DNA from: an uncultured Campylobacter sp.
GTDB taxonomy: Bacteria; Campylobacterota; Campylobacteria; Campylobacterales; Campylobacteraceae
Direction of reading: 5' to 3'
NCBI RefSeq assembly: GCF_938039245.1
Contig: NZ_CALHVN010000025.1
Span: 1-64,000 of the forward strand
DNA length: 64,000 bases
Positions 16,020 to 25,729 of this stretch are shown piece by piece. Made by a program: the position numbers and the translations under genes. Position 1 is the stretch's first letter; each line of letters starts with the position of its first letter. The notes under the pieces are model-generated. The model made no database searches. It was not told the origin of the DNA and saw only the letters and a list, made by a program, of their open reading frames with translations.

Positions 16020-18180
16020 AATTTTTTCTTTACTAATGTTTGGGGCTTTTAGTTGCTTTGCGGCTCAAAATTTCGAGCTTCTGGCTGATGACGTAAAACG
16101 CGACAACGGCATTGTTACGGCGGATAAAAACGTACTTGTTTATTCGCAGGATTATTTGATGAGCGCGGATAGGGCCGTTTACGATCAGCAAAAAGAGATT
16201 TTGGAGCTTTTCGGTAACGTAAATTTGATAAGAAATAAAGACGAAATCTCGCGCTGCTCGTATGCAAAGATCGACCTAAATAGCAAAGACAGCAACTACG
16301 AGACGCTATTTATGATGAACCGCGACATGGAAGTGTGGATGCAAAGCGACGAGAGCAATAGTACTTCTAAATTTTACGAGGTAAACGGCGCGGTCGTATC
16401 AAGCTGTAACGTTCAAGATCCTGATTGGAAGATCAAATTTAGCAGCGGCAAGCTAAACCGCGAGAGTAAATTTTTACACCTTTATAATCCCGTATTTTAC
16501 GTCGGAAACGTCCCGGTGTTTTACCTGCCGTATTTTGGCTTTTCCACCGATACGCGCAGACGTACCGGGCTTTTGCCGCCGGAGCTTGGCTACGGCAAAA
16601 ACGACGGATTTTACTACAAACAACCGATCTACATCGCAGAATACGACAGCTGGGACTTGCAGTTTGATCCACAAATTCGCACTAGACGCGGCACGGGTAT
16701 CTACGGTACGTTTAGATTTGCCGATTCGCCGTATTCCAGAGGCTCGGTGACGCTAGGCGCATTTAGAGATACGGAGGGCTACCGCCAAAGACAGATCGAG
16801 AAAAACTCGCTAAGACTTCCTCTAAAAAACAAAACGCATAAAGGCGCTGAGGTCAAATACGAGCGCGACAGGCTCGTTAAGCACCTAATAAGCGAGGATT
16901 TGCAGGAGGGCTTGTGGCTTGATGCTACGGCGCTAAACGATATCGATTATATAAATTTGAAAAAACGCGGCGCTGGTAGCGACGACAATCCTCTCGTGAC
17001 GTCAAAGCTAAACTATTTTCTAAGTAGCGATAAGCACTATTTTGGCGCATACGCGAGATATTATGTAAATACCTCAAAAATCGGTAGCCCAAACGAAAAC
17101 AAAGATACGCTCCAAGAGTATCCAAGCTTCCAATATCATAAATTTACCGACAGCTTTATCTTGCCTAACGTGCTTTACTCAGTTGATTTAAGCTCGCATA
17201 ACTACACGAGAAGAATCGGCGTAAAAGCGACGCAGTATGAGTTTAATCTGCCGGTTTCTTTTCACCTACCTTTGGCGGACGATTATCTTAAATTTTCTTA
17301 CTATCACTATCTATATGCTACTCACGTGGATTACGCAAAAAAAATGTATCGTCCGACCGGAGATGAGGATAGAAGCGCAAATTATATAGAAAACTATCAC
17401 AAATTCTCGCTTTATACGGATCTAGCTAAAGCTTACGAGAGCTTTTATCATAGCGTGAATTTAGGCATCGACTACGTCGTAAAAGCCTACAATGAAGGCG
17501 ACCTGCCCGATAAATACGAAACTGCCGAGGATGACGGCAACGTATACGTCTACGATATGCTCGGACGAAAATACCAAAGCTTTATAAATCCTCAGCATAC
17601 CAGAGACGAGATTTTAGCCAGAGCGACGCAGTATTTCTTTAACGAAAACGGAAGAAAATTTTTACGACATACGATTTCGCAGGGTTATTATACCAAAGAG
17701 AACAAGCGCTCGAATTTGAAAAATATAATCGGCTGGTATCCGCTAGTAAATTTATCTTTTTACAACAGGCTTGAGTACTCTTACGAAAATAAATACTTTG
17801 AAAAAATTCAAAGCGGAGCTAGCTATACGCACGATAAATTCGGCGCTAGCCTCTGGCATACGATGCAAAGGAAAAACGCGCAAGAAAAACAAAACTACCT
17901 ACACCTAAACGGTTATGTCGAGCTTCCGCACAACTATAGGCTTTTTGGCGGTTCGCAGTATGACCTCGAGCGAGACTACAATAAGCAGTGGCAACTAGGC
18001 GTCTCTCACCGCAGAAAGTGCTGGAATTATACATTCGTCTATGAAGAGGAGCTAGAGCCTACTACGACCACGAGCGGAACGGCTGCAAAGAAATCAAGAG
18101 GTGTTTATTTCTTTATAAATTTCTATCCGATGGGCGGCGTGCATTACGACTTTTCGGTAGGTCAGACGCAGGGTAGCTGA
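16009..18180 (+). CDS. lptD: LPS-assembly outer-membrane protein LptD
   Basis: 723 residues. Signal peptide MFTRIFSLLMFGAFSCFAA, then an OstA/LptA-like jelly-roll (about 25-130; ADDVKRDNGIVTADKNVLVYSQDYLMSADRAVYD pattern), then the beta-barrel, with the typical PVFYLPYFGFSTDTRRRTGLLPP passage (about 170-190). With LptE it inserts LPS in the outer leaflet. Two or more cysteines (SSCNVQDPDW, RKCWNY) could form the maturation disulfide. It precedes and overlaps the PRTase-like gene in TGATG. Confidence 0.93.
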   Translation: MFTRIFSLLMFGAFSCFAAQNFELLADDVKRDNGIVTADKNVLVYSQDYLMSADRAVYDQQKEILELFGNVNLIRNKDEISRCSYAKIDLNSKDSNYETLFMMNRDMEVWMQSDESNSTSKFYEVNGAVVSSCNVQDPDWKIKFSSGKLNRESKFLHLYNPVFYVGNVPVFYLPYFGFSTDTRRRTGLLPPELGYGKNDGFYYKQPIYIAEYDSWDLQFDPQIRTRRGTGIYGTFRFADSPYSRGSVTLGAFRDTEGYRQRQIEKNSLRLPLKNKTHKGAEVKYERDRLVKHLISEDLQEGLWLDATALNDIDYINLKKRGAGSDDNPLVTSKLNYFLSSDKHYFGAYARYYVNTSKIGSPNENKDTLQEYPSFQYHKFTDSFILPNVLYSVDLSSHNYTRRIGVKATQYEFNLPVSFHLPLADDYLKFSYYHYLYATHVDYAKKMYRPTGDEDRSANYIENYHKFSLYTDLAKAYESFYHSVNLGIDYVVKAYNEGDLPDKYETAEDDGNVYVYDMLGRKYQSFINPQHTRDEILARATQYFFNENGRKFLRHTISQGYYTKENKRSNLKNIIGWYPLVNLSFYNRLEYSYENKYFEKIQSGASYTHDKFGASLWHTMQRKNAQEKQNYLHLNGYVELPHNYRLFGGSQYDLERDYNKQWQLGVSHRRKCWNYTFVYEEELEPTTTTSGTAAKKSRGVYFFINFYPMGGVHYDFSVGQTQGS

Positions 18181-18890
18181 TGAGCGGCTACGAGGATTTG
18201 GTCTTTGAAAACCAGCTCGAGGCGGCCGAAAAACTGCTTGAAATTTTACCCAAAAAAGAGCTAGTTGCGGGCGAATATCTAATGATATGCGGCTCTATAG
18301 ACTCGGTCATCATGGTCGATAGCGTAGCTCGCGGGCTAAATTTGAGCTATGAGATTTTATTTTGCGAGCGTATTTTTGCGCCCAATAACCCCGAGTGCGA
18401 GATCGCTATGGTTAGCGAAAAGGATGACGTCGTGCTAAACAATGAGCTGATTAAGAGCTTTGGCATTAGTTACGACTTCGTATACGGCGAGGCCGACCGC
18501 AAGTACGACGAAAAAATCCTAAAAAACGTCTATAAATTTAGAAAAGGCAATCTCATCGGCGATTTAAAGGATAGAAATATCTTGCTCATCGACGAGGGCT
18601 GCGAGACGGGACTCACGGCGCTAACTTGTCTAAAAACGCTCATGCGCGAGCGGGTAAAGTCGGTCACCTACGCTACGCCTCTCATTGCTACCGACGTAGC
18701 CGCGGCTATCGCGCCGCTGGTGGATGAAATTTACGCCGTGCATAAGATCGCAAATTTTATCGAAGTGGATTTTTACTACAAAAACAAAATCGAGCCAAAA
18801 CCCGAAACCGTGCTTTCCATATTAGAGGAGAGTCCGTTTTATATACCATTACAAAAACAAGGAGACGTCAGGGCATGCAGTATTCAATAG
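18180..18890 (+). CDS. Phosphoribosyltransferase-like protein
   Basis: 236 residues. The Rossmann-like type I PRTase fold is suggested by MICGSIDSVIMVDSVARGL (about 38-56) and NILLIDEGCETGLTALTCLKTL (about 138-159), where D-E-G-x-E-T-G replaces the usual D-D-x-x-x-T-G PRPP loop. The altered loop may mean a specialised or non-catalytic member. It is translationally coupled to lptD (TGATG) and overlaps the pnp start by 16 bp. The substrate is unknown. Confidence 0.7.
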   Translation: MSGYEDLVFENQLEAAEKLLEILPKKELVAGEYLMICGSIDSVIMVDSVARGLNLSYEILFCERIFAPNNPECEIAMVSEKDDVVLNNELIKSFGISYDFVYGEADRKYDEKILKNVYKFRKGNLIGDLKDRNILLIDEGCETGLTALTCLKTLMRERVKSVTYATPLIATDVAAAIAPLVDEIYAVHKIANFIEVDFYYKNKIEPKPETVLSILEESPFYIPLQKQGDVRACSIQ

Positions 18891-21070
18891 AAGTCAATAA
18901 TCAAGTCGAAATTTACGATATAAACAAGGTCGCCAAGCAAGCTAGCGGCGCGGCGCTTTTGCGCGTAAAAAATACCGTCGTTTTGGCCACCGTCGCTCGC
19001 GAGGATACGCAAGTTACCGAGGATTTTTTACCGCTAACGGTGCAATACATCGAAAAAAGCTACGCGGCAGGCAAGATCCCGGGCGGCTACGTAAAAAGAG
19101 AAACTAAGCCGGGGGATTTTGAGACGCTAACTTCGCGCATCATCGACCGTTCGCTTCGTCCGCTCTTTCCAAAGGGCTACGCGTATCCGACGCAAATCGT
19201 CGTGATGGTTTTATCTTGCGATCCGGAAGTTGATTTGCAAGTCGTCGCTCTAAATGCGGCCTCAGTTGCACTTTATCTTAGCGACATCCCCGTAAATGCG
19301 CCAGTTTGCGGCGTGCGCGTGGGATATATAGATAATAAATTCGTGATAAACCCTAGCAACTCCGAGCTAAAAGCTTCCGCGCTCGATCTTTACGTGGCAG
19401 GCGTTAAAGACGAGCTTTTGATGATAGAGATGAGAAGTATCCCGACCGAAAAAGACGAGATAGTGCCTATCGCGCTTGATCCTATGATGGATCCGAATTT
19501 AAGCGGCGCTATAGCGATGCAGGATATGAACGAATTTAGCGAAGACCTCATCGTAGAGGCGATCGCGCAGGCAGGTAAAGCCATACTTCGCGCCTCAAAC
19601 GCTTATGAAGAAGCATTTAGCCAGCATAAAAAAGAAGACGCGCAGCTAGAGCTAAAACCCGAGATCGAAAACGAGAGCGTCGCGGTTTATCTAAACGAAT
19701 TTTATAAAAACGACGTAAAAGCCGCGATAAATCAGATGGCCAAAAGCGAGCGCGCTAGCGAGCTAACCAAGATCGCTAAGCAAATTTTGACCGACGAAGT
19801 AGCCCAAAAAGAGGGCTGGGACGAGGAAGTCGTCTCTAACGTCCTGGCTAAATTTAAGAAAAAAATCGTCCGAGAGCAGATCATAAACGAGGGCGTTCGC
19901 GCCGACGGCAGAGGGCTTAAGGAGGTTCGCCCGATCAGTATCGAGACGAACATCTTACCAAACGCTCACGGTAGCTGCCTCTTTACCCGCGGCCAGACGC
20001 AAGCTCTAGTAGTCGCCACTCTAGGCACCGACGGCGACGCGCAGATGTACGATATGCTAACGGAAAAAGGCGCCGTGACGGATAAATTTATGTTTAACTA
20101 CAACTTCCCCGGCTTTAGCGTCGGCGAAGCTAGCCCGCTAAAGGCTCCGGGCAGGCGCGAGCTGGGTCACGGCAATCTCGCTAAACGCGCGCTTGCGCCT
20201 AGCATCGATCTAAATTCGCCTTATACTATCAGACTCGTGTCCGAAATTTTAGAAAGTAACGGCTCAAGCTCGATGGCCAGCGTTTGCGGGGGCTCTTTGG
20301 CGCTAAGGGCTGCTGGCGTCGATACGCCAAAACTAGTCGCAGGCGTCGCGATGGGGCTAATTTTCGAAGGCGATAAGCACGCCGTGCTAACCGATATCAT
20401 GGGGCTAGAGGATCACGACGGTGATATGGATTTTAAAGTCGCCGGTAGCAAAGACGGCATAACCGCGCTTCAGATGGATATAAAGCTGGGCGGCATAAGC
20501 CTTGACGTGCTAAAAGAGGCGCTTTTGCAGGCGCGCGAGGGTAGGCTGCATATATTAAATTTGATGGAAAAAGCAAACGAAAATATCTCCGTAAACGAAG
20601 ACATACTGCCTAAACTAGAGCTTTTTAGCGTTGATCCGGGCAAGATCGTCGATATCATCGGACAAGCTGGAAAAACGATAAAAGAGATTATCGATAAATT
20701 TGACGTCGCCATCGACCTCGACCGCGAAAAAGGCGAGGTAAAGATCGCCGGCGCGCAAAAATCAAGCGTAGATGCGGCTAAAGATTACATCATACAAATC
20801 GTCTCAAAAGACGGCGGCAAGGGCTTTGGCAGCAAAAGAGGCGGCAAAGACGGCAAGCCTCATAAGACGCCTGAATTTAATATCGGAGACGAATTTGAGG
20901 GCGAGGTAAAAAGCGTGGTAGAATTTGGCGCCTTTATCGGGCTTCCGGGCGGCGTAGACGGACTTTTACACATCTCAAAGATCAAAACGCCTCTAAAAGC
21001 CGGCGATAAGGTCAAAGTAAAAATCAGCGAGCAAAAAGGGCACAAAATCTCCCTTTCTTTGGCGCAATAA
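18875..21070 (+). CDS. pnp: Polynucleotide phosphorylase
   Basis: 731 residues. 3'-5' phosphorolytic exoribonuclease and degradosome component. Two RNase PH domains (about 1-230 and 320-540; ATVAREDTQ, GGYVKRE, RSLRPLFPKGY; FNYNFPGFSVGE, RRELGHGNLA), then KH (IIGQAGKTIKEII, about 590) and S1 (GEVKSVVEFGAFIGLPGGVDGLLH, about 673-696). The Gly/Lys-rich linker GGKGFGSKRGGKDGKPHK lies between KH and S1. Last of the purD-RDD-lptD-PRTase-pnp run; the usp gene follows after 16 bp. Confidence 0.98.
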   Translation: MQYSIEVNNQVEIYDINKVAKQASGAALLRVKNTVVLATVAREDTQVTEDFLPLTVQYIEKSYAAGKIPGGYVKRETKPGDFETLTSRIIDRSLRPLFPKGYAYPTQIVVMVLSCDPEVDLQVVALNAASVALYLSDIPVNAPVCGVRVGYIDNKFVINPSNSELKASALDLYVAGVKDELLMIEMRSIPTEKDEIVPIALDPMMDPNLSGAIAMQDMNEFSEDLIVEAIAQAGKAILRASNAYEEAFSQHKKEDAQLELKPEIENESVAVYLNEFYKNDVKAAINQMAKSERASELTKIAKQILTDEVAQKEGWDEEVVSNVLAKFKKKIVREQIINEGVRADGRGLKEVRPISIETNILPNAHGSCLFTRGQTQALVVATLGTDGDAQMYDMLTEKGAVTDKFMFNYNFPGFSVGEASPLKAPGRRELGHGNLAKRALAPSIDLNSPYTIRLVSEILESNGSSSMASVCGGSLALRAAGVDTPKLVAGVAMGLIFEGDKHAVLTDIMGLEDHDGDMDFKVAGSKDGITALQMDIKLGGISLDVLKEALLQAREGRLHILNLMEKANENISVNEDILPKLELFSVDPGKIVDIIGQAGKTIKEIIDKFDVAIDLDREKGEVKIAGAQKSSVDAAKDYIIQIVSKDGGKGFGSKRGGKDGKPHKTPEFNIGDEFEGEVKSVVEFGAFIGLPGGVDGLLHISKIKTPLKAGDKVKVKISEQKGHKISLSLAQ

Positions 21071-21086
21071 ATTTAAAGGAGAACCG

Positions 21087-21938
21087 ATGCAGTATAAAAA
21101 AATATTCTTCCCCATAGGTGCCGGCGACGACGTCAAAGAGCGTATAAAAGGGGCTTTGCTAGTGGCTAAATACTTTAGCGGACACATCGAAATTTTAGCC
21201 TGCCAGCTCGATCCTAGCGTCGTTTATAATATGAAAATGACGCTTCGAGGCGGAGTGCTTTACGAGGAGTTTTTAAAGGCTGCTAAGGCTGATTTGGGGC
21301 TTGAGCACGAGCAAAATGAGGCTATTTTTAATAAGCTTTGCGCCGAGCTTGGCGTACGCGTCAGCGATACTCCGATAAAAGGCGAGGCGAGCGCGAAATT
21401 TATAACCAAAAGTGGCAAAAGAAGCCTAATCGTCGAGCAAGAGTCTAAATTTTGCGATATGGTCGTAGCAGCCGTACCGCTTGACGGCAAGATCACGGGC
21501 ACATTTGAAGCGGCGGTGCTAAAAAGCGGTAAAAACGTTATCGCGATCCCTAGAAAACTTACTAAATTTAGCGCAGAAAATATCCTGGTAAGCTGGACCG
21601 GTACGCCTGAGAGCTCGCGCGCCATCACCAGCTCGCTACCGCTTTTAAAAGAGGCTAAGCGCGTAAAATGCATCACTTCAAAGGCAAATTTGGGCGATCA
21701 AAGCGAGGCTAGCTTAAAGAGGCTGGACGAATACTTCGCGCTGCACGGCATAAATGCGGATTTTGAGGTCGTAGGAACTTTTTCGGTCCCGGGCGAACCG
21801 CTTTTAAAAGCCGCGACGGATGGAAATTTTGACCTAATCGTAGCGGCTAGATACGCAGAAAACGGCTTTAGGGAGATTTTCTTGGGCGGCACGACCAAGT
21901 ATTTCTTACAAAATACCACGATACCGGTATTTATGTAA
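21087..21938 (+). CDS. Universal stress protein (two-domain UspA)
   Basis: 283 residues, twice the size of single UspA domains. The first half starts MQYKKIFFPIGAGDDVKERI. The second half (from about 168, NILVSWTGTPESSRAI) ends DLIVAARYAENGFREIFLGGTTKYFLQNTTIPVFM, the classic G-x2-G-x9-G(S/T) nucleotide-binding end with slight changes. RBS AAAGGAGAA. Cytoplasmic stress/nucleotide-binding role by family. Confidence 0.85.
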   Translation: MQYKKIFFPIGAGDDVKERIKGALLVAKYFSGHIEILACQLDPSVVYNMKMTLRGGVLYEEFLKAAKADLGLEHEQNEAIFNKLCAELGVRVSDTPIKGEASAKFITKSGKRSLIVEQESKFCDMVVAAVPLDGKITGTFEAAVLKSGKNVIAIPRKLTKFSAENILVSWTGTPESSRAITSSLPLLKEAKRVKCITSKANLGDQSEASLKRLDEYFALHGINADFEVVGTFSVPGEPLLKAATDGNFDLIVAARYAENGFREIFLGGTTKYFLQNTTIPVFM

Positions 21939-21947
21939 GGTAAAATC

Positions 21948-21978
21948 GGAGCTAAATTTACAGCTTAAATTTAGCTCC
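21948..21978 (+). repeat. 12-bp perfect inverted repeat after the usp gene
   Basis: GGAGCTAAATTT (21948-21959) and AAATTTAGCTCC (21967-21978) with a 7-nt loop, 9 bp after the stop. It could act as the transcript end, but no T-run follows. A half-copy (CTAAATTTAGC) lies right after it. It contains the AAATTT word common to this genome. Confidence 0.55.
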
Positions 21979-22350
21979 AAAATCTAAATTTAGCTTGAAG
22001 CAGGGCTAAAATATCGTAATCCAAGAGAAAATATGCTAAATTCGACTCCAAATAAAGCATAACTATTGAGGCTTATTACTAAGCAAAGTCCAAAAATATC
22101 GCTAAATTACGGTTTATGGTTTTTAATGAGGTCTAAAAATCGGACATAATTGGAAATCAGCCAAGATATATTAAATAATCATAATAATATTTTAGAAGGT
22201 GACTTTTAGATTATACTTACAGGTACTGACTAAAATTTGGTTAGTCAGTACTTTTGGTCAGTTAGTTGGCGGTTTTTTGATAGATTTCCTGCCGATGGGT
22301 TTGATGTATTTGGCTATTTTGGGAATTTTTGTCGAGGTTAATAAGTATGA
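21979..22350. other. Intergenic region without coding support
   Basis: About 370 bp between usp and tRNA-Leu. No plausible gene; AT-rich. It ends with a strong plus-strand terminator hairpin at 22223-22255, whose transcript start is unclear. A TTATACT-like -10 (around 22211) sits only a few bases before the hairpin. Confidence 0.45.
22223..22255 (+). terminator. Rho-independent terminator
   Basis: GTACTGACTAA (22223-22233) pairs perfectly with TTAGTCAGTAC (22241-22251) over a 7-nt loop, followed by TTTT. In the minus direction there is no T-run after the stem, so it acts on plus-strand transcripts. The nearest plus gene (usp) ends 285 bp upstream. Confidence 0.65.
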
Positions 22351-22434
22351 TGGTGCGACCTGCGAGATTTGAACTCGCACACCCTTCGGCACTACCACCT
22401 CAAAGTAGCGTGTCTACCGTTCCACCAAGGTCGC
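22351..22434 (-). tRNA. tRNA-Leu (anticodon GAG)
   Basis: The minus strand gives a complete class II tRNA: acceptor GCGACCT, D-arm, anticodon stem CTACT/GGTAG around loop TTGAGGT (anticodon GAG, reads CUC), long variable arm (TGGTAGTGCCGAAGGGTG region), T-arm GCGAG-TTCAAAT-CTCGC, and an encoded CCA. It lies directly downstream of atpE on the same strand. Confidence 0.95.
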
Positions 22435-22442
22435 ACGTGGAT

Positions 22443-22472
22443 TAAAAGAAAAAGAGCGGGACTAACCCGCCC
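22443..22472 (-). terminator. Terminator of atpE
   Basis: On the minus strand GCGGG-TTAGT-CCCGC is followed by TCTTTTTCTTTT. It lies between the atpE stop and tRNA-Leu, so the tRNA is either read through or has its own promoter. Confidence 0.7.
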
Positions 22473-22476
22473 GATA

Positions 22477-22776
22477 TTAAAACATTGGGTTTGCGTAAAG
22501 AACGATTAGCGCGATAACTAGCGCGTAGATAACTTGCGCTTCGATCATCGCAAGAGCAACGAACATCGTCGTAGTTAGCTTGCTGCCCACGCCAGGGTTT
22601 CTAGCCGTGCCTGAAATAGTCGCAGAGGCGGTATTTCCCATACCGATAGCGCCGCCAAGAGCTGCTAGGCCTAGACCGACCGCTGCTGCAAGAACAGAGT
22701 AAGATCTTAACATCTCGCCGTCACCCGCAAACGCAAAGCTAGCAAGAGCCATCATTAAAAAAACAACTTTTTTCAT
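22477..22776 (-). CDS. atpE: ATP synthase F0 subunit c
   Basis: 99 residues: an N-terminal extension that looks like a signal peptide (MKKVVFLMMALASFAFAGDG), then the two-helix hairpin. GLGLAALGGAIGMGN (about 34-48) and ARNPG (loop to F1) come first, then the ion-binding Glu in VALAMIEAQVIY (about residue 79). The binding site lacks the Gln/Ser typical of Na+ types, so H+ coupling is likely. RBS AAGGAGAC. As usual in epsilonproteobacteria it is separate from the other atp genes. In C. jejuni, atpE also adjoins the SNF-pycB-pckA block, as I recall. Confidence 0.95.
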   Translation of the reverse strand: MKKVVFLMMALASFAFAGDGEMLRSYSVLAAAVGLGLAALGGAIGMGNTASATISGTARNPGVGSKLTTTMFVALAMIEAQVIYALVIALIVLYANPMF

Positions 22777-23048
22777 AAAGTCTCCTTGTAAATTTAAGCC
22801 ATTTCGGATCAGACCCCTACTTTGAAGCTTTGAGAGCGCATTTTATAAAAATTTAGCTTTGAGTTACTTAAAACCGAGAAAATTTTTCATAAATTTTCCG
22901 CTCGTCAAATTTGCCGCCGCGTAGTGCTACAAATTTACAAAAAATTTCAGCCGTGTTTCGTTTTTCTACGATTTTATTTAAAAATTAGAATTTTAAAAGC
23001 TTTTTTATGCTAGCCTCGCTTCTGAAATTTTAAATACTAAGGTTAAAT
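22777..23048. other. Divergent promoter region of atpE and the SNF genes
   Basis: 270 bp of AT-rich DNA between divergent genes. It must carry both promoters, but no single -10 stands out clearly; several AAATTT words are present. Confidence 0.4.
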
Positions 23049-24386
23049 TTGGCACAGGATAAATTTTCAAAAATCGGCTTTATCTTAGCCGTCGCGGGCT
23101 CTGCGGTGGGGCTTGGAAACGCGTGGAAATTCCCGTATTTAGTCGGTCAAAACGGCGGTTCGGCCTTCGTGCTTTTGTATCTTTTTATGACTTTTTTCGT
23201 CGGACTTGCGATATTTTTCGGCGAGATAGCTATCGGTAAGCTTTCGGAGTCTGATCCTGTAAATGCCTTTAAAAATCTCGCTTTAAAGTGCAAAGAAACT
23301 TGGAAATTTGCGGGTTTTACGATGATAGGCGCGATCATCATCGCCTCTTTTTACACGGTTATCATCGGATGGATACTAAAATACGCAGTAATGGTAATAA
23401 CAGAACTTCCAAAAGACGTCGAAGCTTCAAAGGAAATTTTCAAAAATTTCTACGCTAACGATGCCTTATCTCAAATTTTTTACTTTACGATCGTGTTTTT
23501 CCTCTGTATTTTTATCGTATCAAAGGGCATAAAAAGCGGCATAGAGCGCGTAAACGTCTGGATGATGCCCTCGCTTCTTATCTTGCTTATCATAATGCTT
23601 GGCTACTCTTTTACGATGGACGGCTTCGTGCAGTCGGCTAAATTTTTACTGGTTCCCGATTTTTCAAAACTAGGCGTAAGCAGCGTTCTAACCGCGCTTG
23701 GACTAGCGTTTTTTACGCTGTCTCTTGGCGTTGGCGTTATCATCGTTTACTCCGCATCGCTGCCCGATAATACCAATCTCGTTAGCTCCTCGATCATCAT
23801 CGTCGTGATAAACGTCGTGATGGGCATTTTGATGGGGCTTGTTATCTTTACCTTCGTGTTTGAGTTCGGCGAGACGCCTAGTCAGGGTGCGGGACTCGTG
23901 TTTATCTCGCTGCCTACGCTGTTTGCGAAGCTCGGTACGCTCGGACACGTGCTTGCGTTTGCGTTTTTTTCTGCTCTGCTTTTTGCCGGCATTACCTCGG
24001 CTATCTCGATGCTAGAGCCTTTCACGCACTATCTCATCCGAGAATTCGGCCTTTCTCGTAAAAAATCCCTCGCGCTAATCGGCGTTTTCATCTACTGTAT
24101 GGGCATTTTGTGCATACTTTCAAGCATCGAAGGCGTTAAAGAAAATTTGACGTTTTTTGGTAAGAGCTTTTTTGACTGCCTCGATTTTCTTAGCTCAAAC
24201 GTCATCATGCCGATCGGCGGCATCACGGTGTCGATTTTTGTGGGCTTTGTCATCAAAAAAGATGCGCTTTATATACTTTTTGGATCGTATATGAGCAGGG
24301 CCGTTTTTGAAATTTGGTATTTTATGATTAGATTCGTAGCCCCTATTAGCATCGTCATCATCACGATAAATGCGCTAAGAGGCTAA
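23049..24386 (+). CDS. Na+-dependent transporter, SNF/NSS family (copy 1)
   Basis: 445 residues, about 11-12 membrane helices. The NSS signature at the N-terminus is FSKIGFILAVAGSAVGLGNAWKFPY (unwound TM1, Na+ site), followed by NGGSAFVLLYL. The start is a TTG, chosen because the product then aligns exactly with copy 2 (MAxDKFSKIGFIL). Members co-transport amino acids with Na+; the substrate is not predictable here. Copy 2 starts 2 bp after its stop, so the pair is an operon; two adjacent SNF genes may form a heteromeric system. Confidence 0.92.
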   Translation: MAQDKFSKIGFILAVAGSAVGLGNAWKFPYLVGQNGGSAFVLLYLFMTFFVGLAIFFGEIAIGKLSESDPVNAFKNLALKCKETWKFAGFTMIGAIIIASFYTVIIGWILKYAVMVITELPKDVEASKEIFKNFYANDALSQIFYFTIVFFLCIFIVSKGIKSGIERVNVWMMPSLLILLIIMLGYSFTMDGFVQSAKFLLVPDFSKLGVSSVLTALGLAFFTLSLGVGVIIVYSASLPDNTNLVSSSIIIVVINVVMGILMGLVIFTFVFEFGETPSQGAGLVFISLPTLFAKLGTLGHVLAFAFFSALLFAGITSAISMLEPFTHYLIREFGLSRKKSLALIGVFIYCMGILCILSSIEGVKENLTFFGKSFFDCLDFLSSNVIMPIGGITVSIFVGFVIKKDALYILFGSYMSRAVFEIWYFMIRFVAPISIVIITINALRG

Positions 24387-24388
24387 CC

Positions 24389-25729
24389 GTGGCAAGCGAT
24401 AAATTTTCTAAAATCGGATTTATATTATCCATCGTGGGTGCCGCGATCGGGCTTGGCAATGCGTGGAAATTTCCATACATGGTCGGCGCAAACGGCGGCT
24501 CGGCTTTCGTGCTTTTGTATCTTGTTTTTGCCGTTGCGGTCGGGCTTAGTATATTTTTTGCCGAGATGGCGATGGGTAAAATTTCAAACGCCGATCCCGT
24601 TAACGCCTTTCGCTCGCTCGCTCCTAAAAACGGCAAATTTTGGGGCTACGCCGGCGTCATAATGATAACGGGCGTTTTAGTTGCGTCGTTTTATACGGTC
24701 ATCATCGGCTGGGTTATTAGGTATTCGGTCTTATCTCTTGGCGAGCTTCCGCAAAGTATCGCGGTTTCGGGCGAAAATTTCGGCAAATTTATAAGCTCTG
24801 ATATCTCGGGTCAAATTTTATACTTTAGCATCGCGTTTGCGGCATATTTTTTCATCCTTTCAAAGGGCATAAAAGGCGGCATCGAACGCATAAATTTATG
24901 GCTTTTGCCGACGCTTTTTTTACTGCTTATTTTTATGCTGATTTACTCGGCGCAGATGGGCGGATTTTCGCAGGCGGCGGAGTTTTTGCTAGTGCCTGAT
25001 TTTTCTAAGATCACGAGCGAGGCGGTGTTTGTAGCTCTTGGGCTAGCGTTTTTTACGATGTGCGTGGGTATCGGCGCGATCGCGACGTATTCGGTTAGCC
25101 TGGACGATAAGACCAATCTTTTCACCTCTTCGCTCTACGTCGTCGCGCTAAACATCATCGTTAGCGTCGTCATCGGACTCATCGTTTTTACCTTTGTTTT
25201 TGAGTACGGCGAGCAGCCTAGTCAGGGCGTGGGACTAGCCTTTATCTCGCTGCCTACGCTGTTTGCTAAGCTAGGAGGGATGGGAAACGTCTTAAGTTTT
25301 ACGTTTTTTACCGCGCTTATTTTTGCGGGGCTTACGTCTGCTATCTCGATGGTCGAGCCGCTCGTTTTTTATCTTATAAACGAGTTTAAGATCCCTCGCC
25401 TAGGCGCGATCGCGATCGTGGGCGTTTGCGTTTATTGCCTGGGCACGCTTTGCGCGCTTTCAAATATCGCCGAATTTAAAGACGCGCTCACGTTTTTCGG
25501 CAAGGGATTTTTTGACGTTTTAGACTATCTTAGCTCAAATATCATGCTGCCGCTGGGCGGTATAGTGATTGCGGTATTTGTCGGCTACGCTATGAAAAGA
25601 GGCAGCCTAGAGGAGCTATTTTTGCCGTATATGGGTAGGGCGGTTTTTGAAATTTGGTATTTTTTACTGCGATTCGTCGCGCCGATTTGTATTTTAGCTA
25701 TAATGATAAGACAAATTTTGGGGAGTTAA
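24389..25729 (+). CDS. Na+-dependent transporter, SNF/NSS family (copy 2)
   Basis: 446 residues, GTG start. Closely similar to copy 1 throughout (KIGFILSIVGAAIGLGNAWKFPY; GEQPSQGVGLAFISLPTLFAKLG versus GETPSQGAGLVFISLPTLFAKLG), so it arose by tandem duplication. Inner-membrane Na+ symporter, probably for an amino acid. The next gene, dctQ-like, starts on the base after its stop, which ties the TRAP permease genes to this operon. Confidence 0.92.
   Translation: MASDKFSKIGFILSIVGAAIGLGNAWKFPYMVGANGGSAFVLLYLVFAVAVGLSIFFAEMAMGKISNADPVNAFRSLAPKNGKFWGYAGVIMITGVLVASFYTVIIGWVIRYSVLSLGELPQSIAVSGENFGKFISSDISGQILYFSIAFAAYFFILSKGIKGGIERINLWLLPTLFLLLIFMLIYSAQMGGFSQAAEFLLVPDFSKITSEAVFVALGLAFFTMCVGIGAIATYSVSLDDKTNLFTSSLYVVALNIIVSVVIGLIVFTFVFEYGEQPSQGVGLAFISLPTLFAKLGGMGNVLSFTFFTALIFAGLTSAISMVEPLVFYLINEFKIPRLGAIAIVGVCVYCLGTLCALSNIAEFKDALTFFGKGFFDVLDYLSSNIMLPLGGIVIAVFVGYAMKRGSLEELFLPYMGRAVFEIWYFLLRFVAPICILAIMIRQILGS

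Noticed and set aside
21948..21978. Attachment site of a mobile element (inverted repeat near tRNA-Leu)
   Set aside because: No integrase gene and no direct repeat of the tRNA 3' end was seen nearby.
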